Shown: in pieces, positions 1-13,580 of the stretch
Numbering within the stretch: the first letter of the stretch is position 1
Layout of the letters: each line of letters begins with the position of its first letter
Assembly: GCF_037975245.1 (NCBI RefSeq)
Contig: NC_092571.1
Coordinates: 16,051,917-16,115,916, forward strand
Length of the DNA stretch: 64,000 nucleotides
DNA from: Apostichopus japonicus
Taxonomy: Eukaryota; Echinodermata; Holothuroidea; Aspidochirotida; Stichopodidae
Direction: 5' to 3'
Notes under the pieces: generated by a model
What the model was told of the DNA's origin: nothing
Database searches by the model: none
The model's input: the letters and a program-made list of their open reading frames with translations, nothing else
Program-made: the position numbers and the translations under genes

Positions 1-598
1 AATCATTCCAAAAAATTCATGTCAGTATTGCACGGTGAGTTTGATCTCTGCTAAACGATGAAGACTTTCGATTAGAGGTGTTTTTTTTTTTTTTTTCTTG
101 TCTTTGTACGAAACAGGAATGTTTTTAGAGACAACATCATTTGCCGCTAAACTTTCACTTACTGTAAAACTTGGTTTACATACAATTTTTCCCCTCCCGT
201 TTTCCCCAGAGACCTAATGACCTCTACGTGAACTCATCAAAACAAGAATCCTCCCTGTAATACATTTCTTTGGTCCTTTTTATTAAGGAAATATACCCTA
301 AAAGTTGAAGGAAGTGCCTTGAATTCAGATGGCATTGCACTAGATTTTATGAATCTAGTTTTACATCACAATTTTTATTAAAGGTGTTGCCAACTCTTTC
401 ACAGATTTTGATTGATCGCTTTTCTTGTTGTATATGAAGCTAAAATCATAAACAATCGCCATCTTACATCTGGGACTCGCTTCCGCTACAGCCATCGGAC
501 GGACGACAGCTTAGATCATCTACATCACCACATCATTTGATCTTATGCATACCCAAACACACAGTGTGTCAATTGCCGATTAGTCATTCTCATGTTTT

Positions 599-800
599 GG
601 TCCTAAACAATGGAAGGCTCTTCCAAACCACGTCAAGGATGCTCAGACTGCATAAATTTATTCAAGAAACTGCTAAAATTCTATCTACTGTACTTGAACA
701 AGTATGTTGCAATTAATTTCATGTAACTGTCTTTCAGCACCTTTGAACAACTGTTGTTAACAATGGCGCTATATAAATGTTTTCTGATTGAATGATTGTT
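599..800 (+). mobile_element. Decayed non-LTR retrotransposon 3' end
   Basis: One frame reads FGPKQWKALPNHVKDAQT (about 595-648), the conserved C-terminal block of LINE reverse-transcriptase ORFs (WNSLP...). A stop follows, and a shifted frame continues FKKLLKFYLLYL. Downstream comes gcgctatataaatgttttctgattgaatgattg-like sequence, typical of CR1/L2-type LINE tails that end in short repeats. Upstream, to about 470, weaker similarity remains (PKHTVCQLPISHSH). Inactive, 5' truncated. Confidence 0.65.
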
Positions 801-1149
801 TTATGCGCAACAAGATCTTACTTTTGAACCAGTCTTCACTTTGAAAATGCATGCAGTTTTTGTGTCTGCTTGTTGTTATTGATGGTAAGCTATATATATA
901 TACTGAATTGACCAAGTTTTGTGAAATTATGCAACATTATTTTACTCTCCATACAAACTGCACACAATTCATACATATATACAACTATATGGGATTCTGC
1001 ACTACCCTCGCGCAATACCCAAGTCGTCACCGACTAGCATGTAATACTGTTAGCGTACCTAGCTTTATTCAAAGTTTTATGTATGTTCGCACAGTTTAAT
1101 ACTGGTTAACATTTATACATATACTGTTGTTTTTTTGTTTTTTGCTTTT

Positions 1150-1217
1150 TTTTTCCGTTTAAGACCTGAGTAAGCCGAATTACCGATTGTGGACAATAAA
1201 TTCAATTCAATTCAACA
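1150..1217 (+). mobile_element. Second LINE-like 3' tail
   Basis: The sequence gacaataaattcaattcaatt is an AATAAA-containing tail ending in ttcaa repeats, as in 3' ends of LINE families. No coding remnant was recognised upstream. Confidence 0.4.
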
Positions 1218-3578
1218 TGAAAAGGACACCGGCAGGGTGGACCCAGCTTGTGACACTTGCAAGACTGTTGTACTGTTAAGCCTATATTACAATGATTGTA
1301 CTGTACAGTATAAAGAAAACAAGGGTAAAGAGAAGAAGGATCTACAGGTATACCTCTTCAGCATTTTAAAACAAATCTACTGTAGCATTAGAAAGCATTC
1401 CAAATAAAACCTATCTGCTGACACACACCGCGTTGTCAAGGCACTATTTGGCAGTCGCATTTCTATGCAGGATGCAAGAAAAAAAAACAATACAGCCGGT
1501 GTTTTGATTACGTTTACGACAACAATGCTACCGTATGTATTGGGCTGCGGGATTTTTATCAGACCCTACCCTCCCTTCTTTCCATCATAAAAAGGAAAAA
1601 GAGGCAAAAACAAACTGGTAACGGTTTTAAACTTTAATAGAGACGACCTTCAACATCGTTCTAAATCTCAGCGACTCGAGTTTATTTTAAGTAAGCTGCT
1701 ACATATTTCGTCTGCGATGTGTGTCAAAAAAAAAAAAAAAAAAAAAAATTGTTCCTTAAAGGAAATCATATGAACTTACCTAAGGAAAACAATCAAGTAA
1801 GGGGGATAAAAATAATAAAATAAAACATTTGGAACAGAATCAGGGAAGTAAAAGATTTTCGTCGCATAATACTCCCTCAAGAAGATAAACATATTAAAAC
1901 TATCTTCCTCCTTGATTTGATGATCACAGCACCACCTATTAACATTAAACTTTATCTTGTATTTGTTATAAATTGATAGAAAGGAAAAGAAAAGAAAAGA
2001 AAAAGGAAAAGGAAAATATGTTGAAAAAGGAAGAGTCGGGACATTTCCCTGTTTTCTCCCTCGGTGGTCGCAGATGTTAACGATTTAATAATCGCTGGGA
2101 AAATCAGTGGCATTGCCCTGGAAAACAATAGGCTCCATGTTTGTTTTGTTTTTTTGCCTTTTATACAAATCAACAAACAAATTAGCCCTGAACGATTCAT
2201 CTGGCTTCAATGTTTAGCTAAATATTGAGAAAGCATTGAGAAACATTGAGAAATCATTGAGAAAGAATGAAACAAAGTGGCAATCGTGGCGACATGATGA
2301 AAATGGAAGAACATTTAGCACCATAGTCCATGCTAATCAGTACCTCATAACTTTCATATTTTGGGGCTAAAATTGTGAACATTGTTTAGGAAGGTTTAGG
2401 AAGGTGGAACCCTGACGCAGGGGACGAACTAGGTGGTTTAAAACTTGTCTTATGATCCAAACTGGCAGTGCTAGGGACTTTAGAAAGAAGAAGTCGTGCA
2501 TTTGGAGCCTCCGATGTAATTAGTTAACTTTCGAGGGAGGTGAAATTGGTGGCTGTGGCACCTGCTTGGCAACCTGCTTGCACCAACCCATTGCAACCCC
2601 AGACCCAGATGAAGACAGGTTTTAAGCTCTGGTATTAAATTGGTAGGCCAATCGCCTCATGGCTCAATGCATTTGCCTTAAAGGTTAAGTATAGGTTATC
2701 CATCAGTACTGGCCCCAAATTAAGCATTCTCAAAACTTGTTAAAAAGTAGTCAATTGCACTTTTCTGATGGTTCTGACCAACTAAATTTTACATAGACGT
2801 TCAGAAATGTTCAATTAGACAATTAAATGTGACACTGAAGCAAAATCCCTTTGACTGTGGCAGTAAAATCGTTTCTGAAATTGCACCATGGGTGACCATT
2901 TAGGTGACATTCTAGCATATCTGGGTGGGCGAAACCTACGACATATAGCGTCAAGGTCAGATCTTTGGTTTATTTGATACTCACTGATAAGGAACAAACT
3001 GTAAAATACAACCAGGATGGCTTCCCTTGGTCTGATTAGTGATTTATCAATTACTTTTCATATCAGCTAAACCCTATCTTGTTTTTTCTGAAATTTATAT
3101 AACAGTATGTCATTTGTGATATTACCTTTACTTCTACATTCTAAAATGCTTCTTTGTTCAATACTAGCTAAACCATACAGGTATGGATCAGGGGAAGGGG
3201 GTGGGGAAGGGGTGGGGGATGGAGAGGTAGTTATCAACCTCACACATAATTCAAAAGTACAGTCTTGCATTTAGACCTAATTACAGACGGAAAATGTATA
3301 TATATATATATTGCTTAATATATGTCTGAATATCTAAATGTCTAAAAATATGTCTATATGTGTAAATATCTTAAAATGCCTCAAAATGTACCTAAAATTT
3401 CAAACTTTTCTGGCAAAGAAGTTTCCAGACTCTCCTTCACAAGGATCAGCTTCAATAACCACCCCAGAGCCATATCCTGGATCTGGCCCAGCCCTTATAT
3501 GTACCATTTATGTGTCTTATGCAATTTATATATTTACGTTAAAATTCATTTCTCTACCAAAATATTGTTTCTACCAGC

Positions 3579-3774
3579 GAGAAATCAAGATTATCAAAAT
3601 GGCCTACACCGATCATCCTCGTCTTCGTCAACCTATTAGTTTCTGTTTTATTGTTTTTTGGTGTGCTCTGTCGGCCTTGCAGCATGCACCTCTCCCAGAG
3701 ACATCATCGCAAACGTCATCACTTAAGATACCCCCTTCTTTCCTTCTTTTTTTTCTTTTCTTTGCCAGAGCATT
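3579..3774 (+). CDS. Possible exon of an unknown membrane protein
   Basis: After an acceptor (tttctaccag, 3569-3578) an open frame reads EKSRLSKWPTP, then one long hydrophobic stretch (IILVFVNLLVSVLLFFGVL), then a Cys/Arg/His-rich segment (CRPCSMH, QRHHRKRHH) before a stop near 3774. The pattern is a membrane span followed by a basic cytosolic stretch. No family is recognised and no good donor is defined, so chance is possible. It may belong with the exon at 5200. Confidence 0.22.
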
Positions 3775-5199
3775 AGAACGAAGAAATTGTTGAAAGACTC
3801 TTATTACAAAATAAAGAGTTTATCGATTTGGTTACAAATAGATCTCAGATCTTCTGACTTTGGGATATTAAAAAACTTACACTCCCAAGGGTGACCGGAT
3901 AAAAAACTGCATCTCCAAAAGCCCTGGCCTACTTTCTTCCAATTCGGTCAATCGCAAAACGTTAAGAAATTATTTAAAATGGGACGGCGAATTTAATCTC
4001 GCAGGCCTAAAATCTGGCAAATGGGTTTCAAATTGGAGAGTAATACCACCATGATTATGGTTTTAGTTTATATATATACTTCATACTTTGTTTCGAGACG
4101 AGACTTTACCCCATTTATAAAGTGGTGAAAAGATTTCTTTTTCTTTTTCTTAATGATACCAACTTCATTAGAGTATTCGTGTACAAGCATAAATATATTT
4201 ATACGCACAATCAACCGCTTAATGTGCGTGACCATGACACTGTGAAATCTGTGGTCGTGTAATGATTGCACAATTCTGACACAGATCTGTCAGTGACCAT
4301 TATTTTGGTTCGATTTCAGCAGTATCCAATCATCAGGGGGTGGGGAGGGAAAGATTACGTATTTTTCCACTTTCGGATCTTAGAAAAGTTGGGGAAAAAA
4401 AGTCTTTCAAAGTCACTCTGATGACAACCCCTGTTCAGTACAATAAAAAACCCTAACACAATAACCAAGTAAGATACAAACTGGATGGTTAGGGATTTTA
4501 ATTCTACCCCAGCATTTTTTAAAACAAATTCACAATATTTGTTCACTTCTTGTTTTTTTTTCACTTTTTGAAAAATTAGTGTTCACTTTGAGGTATTTTT
4601 CCTTCTTATTTTCTTGCTTATAATAAAACTTTTGTAAAACGATAAACGCTTGGTTGATTCCAGAGCCAACAAATAAAGATACTTGCCTGTCTCCCCTCAA
4701 CCTGTCTCCCCCTTACCTGTCTCCCCTCAACACAAAAACATAAGTTGAGAACAAATAATTATCCTACCATCTATATATAAGTTCCTTTGCTAACTTAACC
4801 GACCAACTTTTATATCTTTCTGACAGAAGCCCTCCCAAAATAGTTCAAACTTTTTGAAACTAAATCCTAAATACAGATTGCTTCCATCAAACAATACTTT
4901 TTCCTGACATCTTTACACAATACCAATGTACCATCTAGCTTTAAGCTTGTTTTTCTTTTTTCTTTTTTGATGGTCAGATGGATTTTATTGACTTAAATTC
5001 TTGAAAAGGATAAATATGCCACAAACTAACTACTTGAATCCCCGGTTACTAGATATTGATCTACATTTTTTTTTTTTTTTTGGCAGAACTGTTGGATATC
5101 CTCCATGTCAACTTCTTCAATTCCTTAAGCCATTCCCTCATCCATCCATCCATCCAACTTCTTTTTATTCTTTTCTCTTCTTTTTTATCTCCTATTCTA

Positions 5200-5313
5200 G
5201 AGCAAACTGATGCCCTAAACAAGAGGGACGATTTGAATAAAATGACCCCCAATTCCACAGATGATATTGATCCTTTTGTAGTGGTCCTCCCTGTGTGTAA
5301 ATCCCAGGTCTAA
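5200..5313 (+). CDS. Possible terminal exon of an unknown plus-strand gene
   Basis: A long pyrimidine tract ending cctattctag precedes an open frame reading EQTDALNKRDDLNKMTPNST, then DDIDPFVVVLPVCKSQV and TAA at 5311-5313. Composition is protein-like, unlike the low-complexity frames around it, and the acceptor is strong. The family is not recognised. The frame enters in phase 1. Confidence 0.35.
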   Translation, partial: EQTDALNKRDDLNKMTPNSTDDIDPFVVVLPVCKSQV

Positions 5314-7396
5314 GCATCACAATGGACGGTTGCTATGGCATTTTGATATTCAAACACAGTCAATTCCCAAACATTAAACTTAAATAACAGGGCACACGGA
5401 CACCTCTATGAACAAAGATTAAATATATTGACCAAACGGCGATTGACAAGAAAAAACGGCACATGTTACCTGAAAGTGGACTGCCTTATATCTCTGCTCT
5501 ATTGTAAGAGAGCTCAAAAGGGATTAAAAACACCACGGTCCAGCTCTTCTTCTCCCAGAGCGGGAAAAAAAGAAGAAGAAAAAGGAATCAATAGGGCGAT
5601 ATCTATGGCAACACTCGTCCAGTCCAACTTCACCTCAAAAAATCTTGAGTATAAGGAAACGCCCGTCCTCAAATTACCAGCAAAAAAACTCATCGAAAAG
5701 AACCGAGAATACACACATCTATATATATGACATACAATCAGCACTTAACATTTTTTCTGTGACGAGTGGTTTAATAATTAATTCTTCTTGCCCTTCGTTA
5801 AAAGTAGGAGCCTGCTGGTCATTACGTAATCTTGCTCGTATTCAACCCCCCCCCCCTTCCGTATAGCCAATGTAATTGAATGAAAAACAAAGCCTACGCT
5901 GATAAAAAAATATATATATAAAAAAACAAGTCTCATAGTTCTCCTGGTAGTGATCGAGAGAGAAAATGAAAAAGACTTTTTTTATTATTTACAAATTGAT
6001 CAAAGTAATTTCTTTTCTAAAACTGTAATCTACTCATTGAGACCAGCAAAATGTTATATAAGCAAGATCCAATTTATTTTGCAAAAGATAGGCATTATCA
6101 GACCTGCATAAATAACTGTATAGTTAAGTAACATGTGAAAAGAGAAAAACAAAAAAGAGAGACCTGAAATCATTTAGAGTTACACTGTAAATTCGTTTAT
6201 CTGATTTTTGCTGTACCGCCAGGTTTTTAATTTTCCGGCGAAACATTTGACAGAGATTCTGCAGACAAAAAAACCACCTGAATAATGGGTTTGCAAAAAT
6301 CAATACTGCAAGTAGGTTTTAGTGTAAAGGAACATCTGTTTACGAATTGGAAGAGATTTTAACAGGAACGGCCCGGTTGTTATAGCTGTCAAATTTTTTG
6401 CAGAGTAGAGATGTCACTGCTAAATTTCATTCATCAGAAAATGATGGTCAGGTTATAGCTGATGATGATTTTGTGAGAGATGGAGGAAGAGAAGGTCGAG
6501 GGTGGGGAAAAGGTGGGGGAGGGGGAGAGGGAGGGGAGAGGGTTTGCTTACCCACAATGACAATCATTATACACATTTTAGTTTATGAAATAATGGGCTG
6601 TTTTCCAGATTGGAGGTGAAAGGTCATCTCAAAGTTCTTTGCTAAAATATTGACCCACAAACGTATACATATGTACAGTAAGGTATCAAGAATGGCTCAA
6701 CAGACAGAATGTGTGGCATTTTTATTAATTTAATACAGGGTATGTCATTTTTTATTTCAGTTAATTATTCAATGTCCTTTTTAATGTAATGTAATATGTT
6801 CTCATGAATATGTTTTGTCATTCACTGGTGCTTCTATGAATCTCATTTTGGTACCAAACATGTCATTAATATAGCTTTATTCCAAAATTTAAGTTTAAAA
6901 AGGAATTATGATATGTATGAATTAAAAAATACAGAAAATTAAACAAATACTGATCATTAAAATGTGTTTTGTATCGCTTCAAATCTCTATAAGTTTAAAT
7001 GCTTCATCTTTGTTTGACAATTTCTCCAATATCAAAATGGTTAATAACTGGGGTAACATTCATGAGGTCTGTTGGTGCATCTAATAAACCAATTACTCAT
7101 CTTAAACTGGAAAAAATTTACTCATACTGTAGACTTTAGCTCAAGTGATTCTTGCCACATTTTTTTTGCAATGAAAAATAAATAAATAAATTAAAAGTCA
7201 TGAATACATTTCAAAAAAAGTCAAAGCTTGGTTTATAAACTGTTCATCCAAAATCAATCACCTGTTTTGAGTTTAACCTTATTTTAAATACTAAAACAAC
7301 AAATTCAGCCACACAAATCAGTATATTTTAAATAATATCTACTTCTTCTCTCAGAATATATTCCAGCTGAATATCAAAACGTTATGACTTAATACC
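5314..7396. other. No gene recognised
   Basis: AT-rich sequence with a poly-C run near 5850, a (TA)n near 5910 and a G-rich purine tract at 6480-6545. It would be the intergenic space between the two possible convergent exons. Confidence 0.5.
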
Positions 7397-7522
7397 CCTA
7401 CGAGACCTCTGATACCCTCTGTGATGGTACGATGAAGTCGCTCACAAAGATCTGCATTTCAATCTCTTTCAGGTATTCTATGTCATTTTTATCGGTAATT
7501 TGAAACAAAGGCCAATCTTGCT
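7397..7522 (-). CDS. Possible terminal exon of an unknown minus-strand gene
   Basis: On the minus strand an acceptor (ctcttgttgttgttgttag) is followed by an open frame DWPLFQITDKNDIEYLKEIE, then MQIFVSDFIVPSQRVSEVS and TAG. The residue mix is protein-like and the acceptor tract is good. The family is not recognised, and upstream exons at higher coordinates were not identified with confidence. Together with 5200-5313 it would form a pair of convergent 3' ends. Confidence 0.35.
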
Positions 7523-9029
7523 AACAACAACAACAAGAGCGGAAACTTGATAGCACTCATGAGGTAAAATAGCCAAAGGAAATCGATCAATTTCAATATG
7601 AAATTTGATACAGTTTCTTTACATTTTCCCTCAAAATGAACTTTATATTGATATGCTGGTTGCATAATTTCAGACGCAGACGTGAACAAAACAAAATCGT
7701 TAAAAAAAAAAAGGATTAAGAAAATGAAAAAGGCCAGTTGCAACATGCAGTAATCCCACCCCACCCCCACCTCCCCCCACCCCCAACTTATCAGGTTTCA
7801 AGTGACTGAACGAGAAACATTTTTGTCAGGATAGAGGTAAAATGGAGTCCATAGGAACTCTGGAACAAAAGGGTTACACTTTGTGAATGATCTGCCAATA
7901 CTGGAAATATTGGAGTTTATGGTCCAAGTATTAATACACATGGATCGCTTTCACCGAGGTTGTGCATCGACAAACTACGCCGCACACGATCATGACACAG
8001 TATAATTGCAGAAAGGAAAATGGCCAAACTTGATACAAAAAAGATTGATAAAGACTGATAATCTCAAGTTCTCAACGCTTTGGCTACGTGCAAATTTCTC
8101 CTCGGGACTTTCTTCAACATTGGTTGCAAAATAATTAGTACCTTTTGACAACATTGGTGTAGCTGTGCAAGGGGAGTAACTTGGGCATTATGCATCACTG
8201 GGTACTATTAATTTTAGTAATTATTTAAGAATTTTAATCTTTAAAGGCTGCTTTCAACTTTGACCCACAAAATGAGGTAACATAAACCAAATCACAGACC
8301 GAGTTCCATTTTGAGCGTGCAAACCCCAAAGAGTTAAAAAAGAAAGAAAGAAAGGATGAAAGGAAAGAAAGAAACCAGGAAAAAAGCAGCCAGGTACATT
8401 GACAGAGTCAGTTTTATTAATCACACGAAAAATACATTATCCTTTACCCTTAGGACAAAGCAATACAGATTTTCAAAAAAACATTAAAACTTAAATGAAG
8501 AAATGGCAATAAACTTCAATTAATACCAAACTCAGTAGACTCGTTTTCACTTTGGGGAGTAAAGAGGTGAAAAAAATTTTTAAAAAATAAGTGGCAAGTT
8601 TAGGAAACTAAATTTTGAAAGGAAAATTTTACAATGTGCACAATGAAGACAGTTACTTCAAAACGTTGGTTTCAAAGATCATTAATGAGAAATGGTCAAA
8701 CAGTAACAAAAGACAAATGACTTTTATAGCTCTTTTCAGAGTGTACTAGGGGAGCTTGTTGGTTAACGATTACACACAGGTTTTTGTATTGATCGATCTG
8801 TAACAAGGGCTGGGGAACCGAGCTCTATACACAGAGGGCACAACTAATGTATGGAAATAGTGCATGGGTGTGGGGGTGAAATGAGATGCTAAAAATGGTA
8901 CAAAATGAAAAGTCACTTTTAAGAAAGACCAATACGTAAGTGGTGGATTTGATATCTTAAACATATAAGTTGTAGTTCATTTCTTTTCTGCTTTTGTGCA
9001 CTTATCAGAGGTCAAATCCTACCTAGGCT

Positions 9030-9470
9030 GAGTTCACCTTACAGATCAGACACCCCGAGTTCGGTGTTCAATTCATTTTTGAACTTCCGCCCGTTTACAC
9101 TAGACACCGTGCTCCGTATCAGACCCTGCCCTCTCGATCACCGAACAGGATGTCTAGGTTTGTGTAAGTTGTACTTGAAGAAAATTAGGTGCAAAACCAT
9201 AGCAGTGTGATGTGTAGCGGGCTGTTATAAATACCCACTTTTATGTCAAATTACACATATAACAGACAACATCCGAGGTTAAATGTCAATGCTGATCCTG
9301 GGTCAATCCTGGGTCGATCCTGAGAACCTCCCCTTCGATCCTACTGTAGTCTATTGCAGGGTTAAAACTTGCAAAGGTCCCCTCCATGCTCACACTACAA
9401 ATAGCACTCCAAATGTGAGGTTCAAAACATGCAGTACGTCTAATGTGAATGGACCCTATAGATATGTACT
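9030..9470. repeat. Possible decayed non-autonomous element
   Basis: A GC-richer patch with cgtttacactagacacc and, further on, cacactacaaatagcac and gtctaatgtgaatgga, plus repeated gatcctgggtc. Such strings are common in non-autonomous DNA elements, but I could not define the ends. Confidence 0.25.
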
Positions 9471-11999
9471 TGTGCAGAGATGTGGGACTTATTCTGTTTA
9501 ATTAAACTTTATTGGAATTTACCAGTTGAAAGTCAATGACAATCAGTTGTCCCACTATATATATACATGTACATAGAAATATATAGACCCTCTATTTATA
9601 ACAAAGGTGCAACTGATTGTGTTTAATGTGAATCAGAAAAGCTCTCCAACATGTACTTGAAAAACCCCCCAATACTGGTCAAACTGACACCACAATTTTC
9701 CACCTCCACTGATGCATTGATGCCCTACCTTTCTCTTCCTCTCCACCCCCTCCCTGGCTCCCTCCTTCCCCTTCCCACCCCCTCAAAAATCTGGAATTAA
9801 TTTGGAAGAATAGACCAAAGAGAAAAGTCCTACGGATTGTTTGCACAAGCCAAGATCTTTTGTGCAATGAATAGATGGAAAGCATAAAAGAAACATGTAG
9901 AAATTTGATACTGCTTGCTAAATTACAACTAATTGTTGTTCTGTTTGGTGTAAAAACAAAAGCCAACAAATGTAAACACCATGTACGCTGCATTTATATT
10001 CTGTGAGGGAAAAAACAAAAATCCCCATTCAAAAATGTTGTAGTACTTATGCATATCATGTACACTGCATGTGATAATCTGCACATTAAATCATGACTAG
10101 AAGTTATAGTCCATTGTCCCATTGGAAAGAAGATATGTTAATATATTAAATCAACTATATATATTCAAGGATAAAAAGGAAATCCTAATTCCTCGTCATA
10201 TGTAAATACCCTTTCCTTTGGTGTTATACGATATGCACGTAACATAATGGAATATATTTGGATGGAAAACCTTAAATTGGTTAGTTCCTGTTTTCACTGA
10301 ACAACACCGGCCTGACCAAAAGAGGTGGGGGGGGGGGGAATATCCAAACAGACGCTTCCTAGTCCAATATTCCATTCTAGTCCAAAGAGTGATAAAAGAT
10401 GGAAAGAGCTATTCAAGCAAATTTGTAATCGGGGTCAACATCATGAAAGCAGTCAAGCAATCAATCAATACATAACAGGGCAAATTTTTTAAGGTTTTTT
10501 TTTTCTTTCTGTTTGTCCATTGGACAAGCAACTTTTTGGTTGTCCAAACAGCAAATTTGAAAATCGAGTATGTTTGGAAGGCCTTTGCTACGAGCGACCT
10601 ACAATTTACATATATGTACGTTGCTTAGAGATAAAGGTTGCTATGGGTGTAGTGAAACAAAGAGGGAAGCATTGACACTAATTGATGTATTAAAGACAAA
10701 TCCTGGAGAGCTAAGATTCAGCAGTAACTGATTAATTTAATTGACCACTAGTCAAAATTAGACTGCTACAGTACCATATTAGTGAAGGAAGAGCAACAAT
10801 GGAGTCATTCCAATTTTCCGTTAAGTCTTGCATAGATTCGGATATTAGGCATCATAAATAAAGCAATTAAGCCAGCCTTCAGAAACTAGCATTATTTAAA
10901 ACTTGGATAAGAAAATATTATTACAGTGCACACTTTGTATCGTCATATATTTTGTTATGACAAAACGTTGATGTCCAATTCCATGAGAAAACTTTGCCAA
11001 TTTACACTTTTTATTACTTTATAATTCTACCATTGGAAGCTAAGATACACAGTCTACAGTACGCCCTGCAATTTTAGAGTTGACAGGAGGTAAAACTGGC
11101 CTTGAGAAGATGAATAAATTAGGTCAAACAAATTTTGCAATTTCGGCAAAAAAGATTATTTTAATTCTTGTTCGGTCCCTGACTGAATTAAACAAACTCA
11201 AGTGTAAAAAGGTTGGGCAAAAACCTTTCTCTGCCAAATCTTGAATTCTATGCAAGATATGTAAATTTACGTCAAGTGTTTCAATGCCCCCTTTGCTGTA
11301 AAACCATTGGAAACAATGAACTCCTTAAGTAACACAATAATTGCAAGAAAAGTGATCTTCTTTATTAAAAGACCTTTGACTTTCATCCCAAGGGTAACTC
11401 TAGGCCACTTTAATTGGAACCGAATGGCCTCCCTATCTCCCAAGGGGTAGGGGAAATATTCGTAGGGGGATGGTCCGGTGCTTATAGCTGGTTGGGCCTC
11501 TTGCAAATTTGAGGGTCTGAGAGGAGTCCGGTATTTACAAGTATAACCAAAAAAAAAAAAATTGAAACACAATTTGTGTCTTAAGCATCATTGCAAACAA
11601 AAGGGGAGGAAAATATTGAAGTTCCAACAAGTTTTTTTTGTCTGAAAAAAAAAAATGCAGTTTTTTGTGGAAAAAAAGGAAGTTGTGGTTAGACACCAAA
11701 GGAAACGCTTTGGTTACGATTTCATCGCAGGTACAGTTAGTAATGAAACAGATAGATCTAACATGATCTACACATATCTTGTAACATTTAAGGAACATGC
11801 AAAAATATCAAAGTAAAATATTTTCTTTGCAAAGGAAGGGTTATTACATCATTTTTATAACAACAATGCTTGACCAAACAAAAATTCTGCTTTTTCCCTC
11901 TTTTTATATCATATTCCTGGATTGTAATATGATCTGACTATTAGATGGATCAAAACCAAATGTCCATTTCTGAAGGGATATTTTTCTGGTATCAGGCAA

Positions 12000-12640
12000 T
12001 GAGGACACTTAAATGGTAAAAAAGAGAAATATTTCACGCTGCAATGTATAGTTGAAAAAGCCCATCTCAATATCTTGTCTATAACAAACTCAAGATACGG
12101 TTGATTGAATAGAACCTATTTTAGGCTGGCTAAAACCCTGTATTCCTCCCTGCTATGGATCACACTTGGCAGTCTGTATTGTAATATTGACAAATCTTCT
12201 TGAACAACGGCTTTTACTTTCCTTTTATAATCTTTTTGTTGATTTATCATTGAAACCAGATACATTTGGAATGTTTGTGTAGCTGTCAAGACTCTTTGTA
12301 TTTAGAATTTCATCAAAATGCAACGTTTTTGTAGAAAATATTATTTTCTTCTGTGATTAAGTGATTGAAATATTACACAGAAAAAGGGGGGGGGGGGACA
12401 TTTTCTGTGAATTTCTGTGATGATATCATTTCACTTCAGCTGTTGCCAGATAAATTGACAAAATACAAAATACCACCAACTTTGTGAAAAAAACTCACAA
12501 TGCACCTACCTAATACAAAAACATTATATGGCTGCGGTTTTGGGGGGGGGGGGGGGGAAGTCCAGTAGGAGATAAGCATGGTGCTGTCAGTTTGAACATT
12601 TATGAAATTGATACACAATTTTGAAACTTACTTTATATTT
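12000..12640. repeat. Dispersed repeat related to 53250-53640
   Basis: Shared blocks include cccatctcaatatc, gatacggttgatt, ctgttgccaga versus ctattgccaga, and caaaataccacca, in the same order as at 53440-53570. At 12 kb the blocks are separated by about 300 bp of unshared sequence (12125-12420). Confidence 0.6.
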
Positions 12641-12755
12641 GTTTTTTTGCTGCAAACACAGCTATATAGACTGACAATGGTTCAGCAGTTTCGCATCTAT
12701 TATTAAAACTTTATCAAAGCGTGACTTTGAATTTAACAATGACCTTCTTTGTTTT

Positions 12756-13580
12756 CAGAAATACAATGGGTCGTAAAGCATGCCTTTGTCACAAATTTTG
12801 TATCCTAAAGTTTAAAGTTCATCAATGGGTTAGTGATGTCTAATTTTCTATGTTGCACTGATTTCTCAAGCAGGTTATATAATTGAAAGCTTTGAATTGT
12901 TCAAATTTTCTAGAAAGAAAGATATTGCAGAAATACAAACCGTCGTAAAGCATGCCTTCGTCACAAATTTTGTATCCTAAAGTTTAAAGGTCATCTATGG
13001 GTTAGTGATGTCTTATTTTCTATGTTGCACTGATTACTCACACAGGTTCATTGAAAGCTTTGAATTGTTCAAATTTTCTAGAAAGAAAGATATTGCAGAA
13101 ATATACACCGTCGTAAAGCATGCCTTCGTCACAAATTTTGTATCCTAAAGTTTAAAGTTCATCAATGGGTTAGTGATGTCTAATTTTCTATGTTGCACTG
13201 ATTTCTCAAGCAGGTTAATTGAAAGCTTTGAATTGTTCAAATTTTCTAGAAAGAAAGATATTGCAGAAATACAAACCGTCGTAAAGCATGCCTTTGTCAC
13301 AAATTTTGTATCCTAAAGTTTAAAGGTCATCTATGGGTTAGTGATGTCTAATTTTCTATGTTGCACTGATTACTCACACAGGTTAATTGAAAGCTTTGAA
13401 TTGTTCAAATTTTCTAGAAAGAAAGATATTGCAGAAATATAAACCGTCGTAAAGCATGCCTTCGTCACAAATTTTGTATCCTAAAGTTTAAAGGTCATCT
13501 ATGGGTTAGTGATGTCTAATTTTCTATGTTGCACTGATTACTCACACAGGTTCATTGAAAGCTTTGAATTATTCAAATTT
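12756..13580. repeat. Satellite, about 168-bp unit, five copies
   Basis: The anchor tcgtaaagcatgcc occurs at 12771, 12943, 13111, 13279 and 13447, giving spacings of 172, 168, 168 and 168. Units share tttgtatcctaaagttta and agaaagaaagatattgcag. The first spacing is longer because of a small insertion (ttatataattg). Confidence 0.95.

Noticed and set aside
1-34. Possible end of an exon before a gtgagt donor at the left edge
   Set aside because: Only 34 bp are visible and no frame can be chosen.
2500-2620. Possible plus-strand exon reading EIGGCGTCLATCLHQPIATP before gttttaag
   Set aside because: No pyrimidine tract before it, a weak donor and no recognised family.
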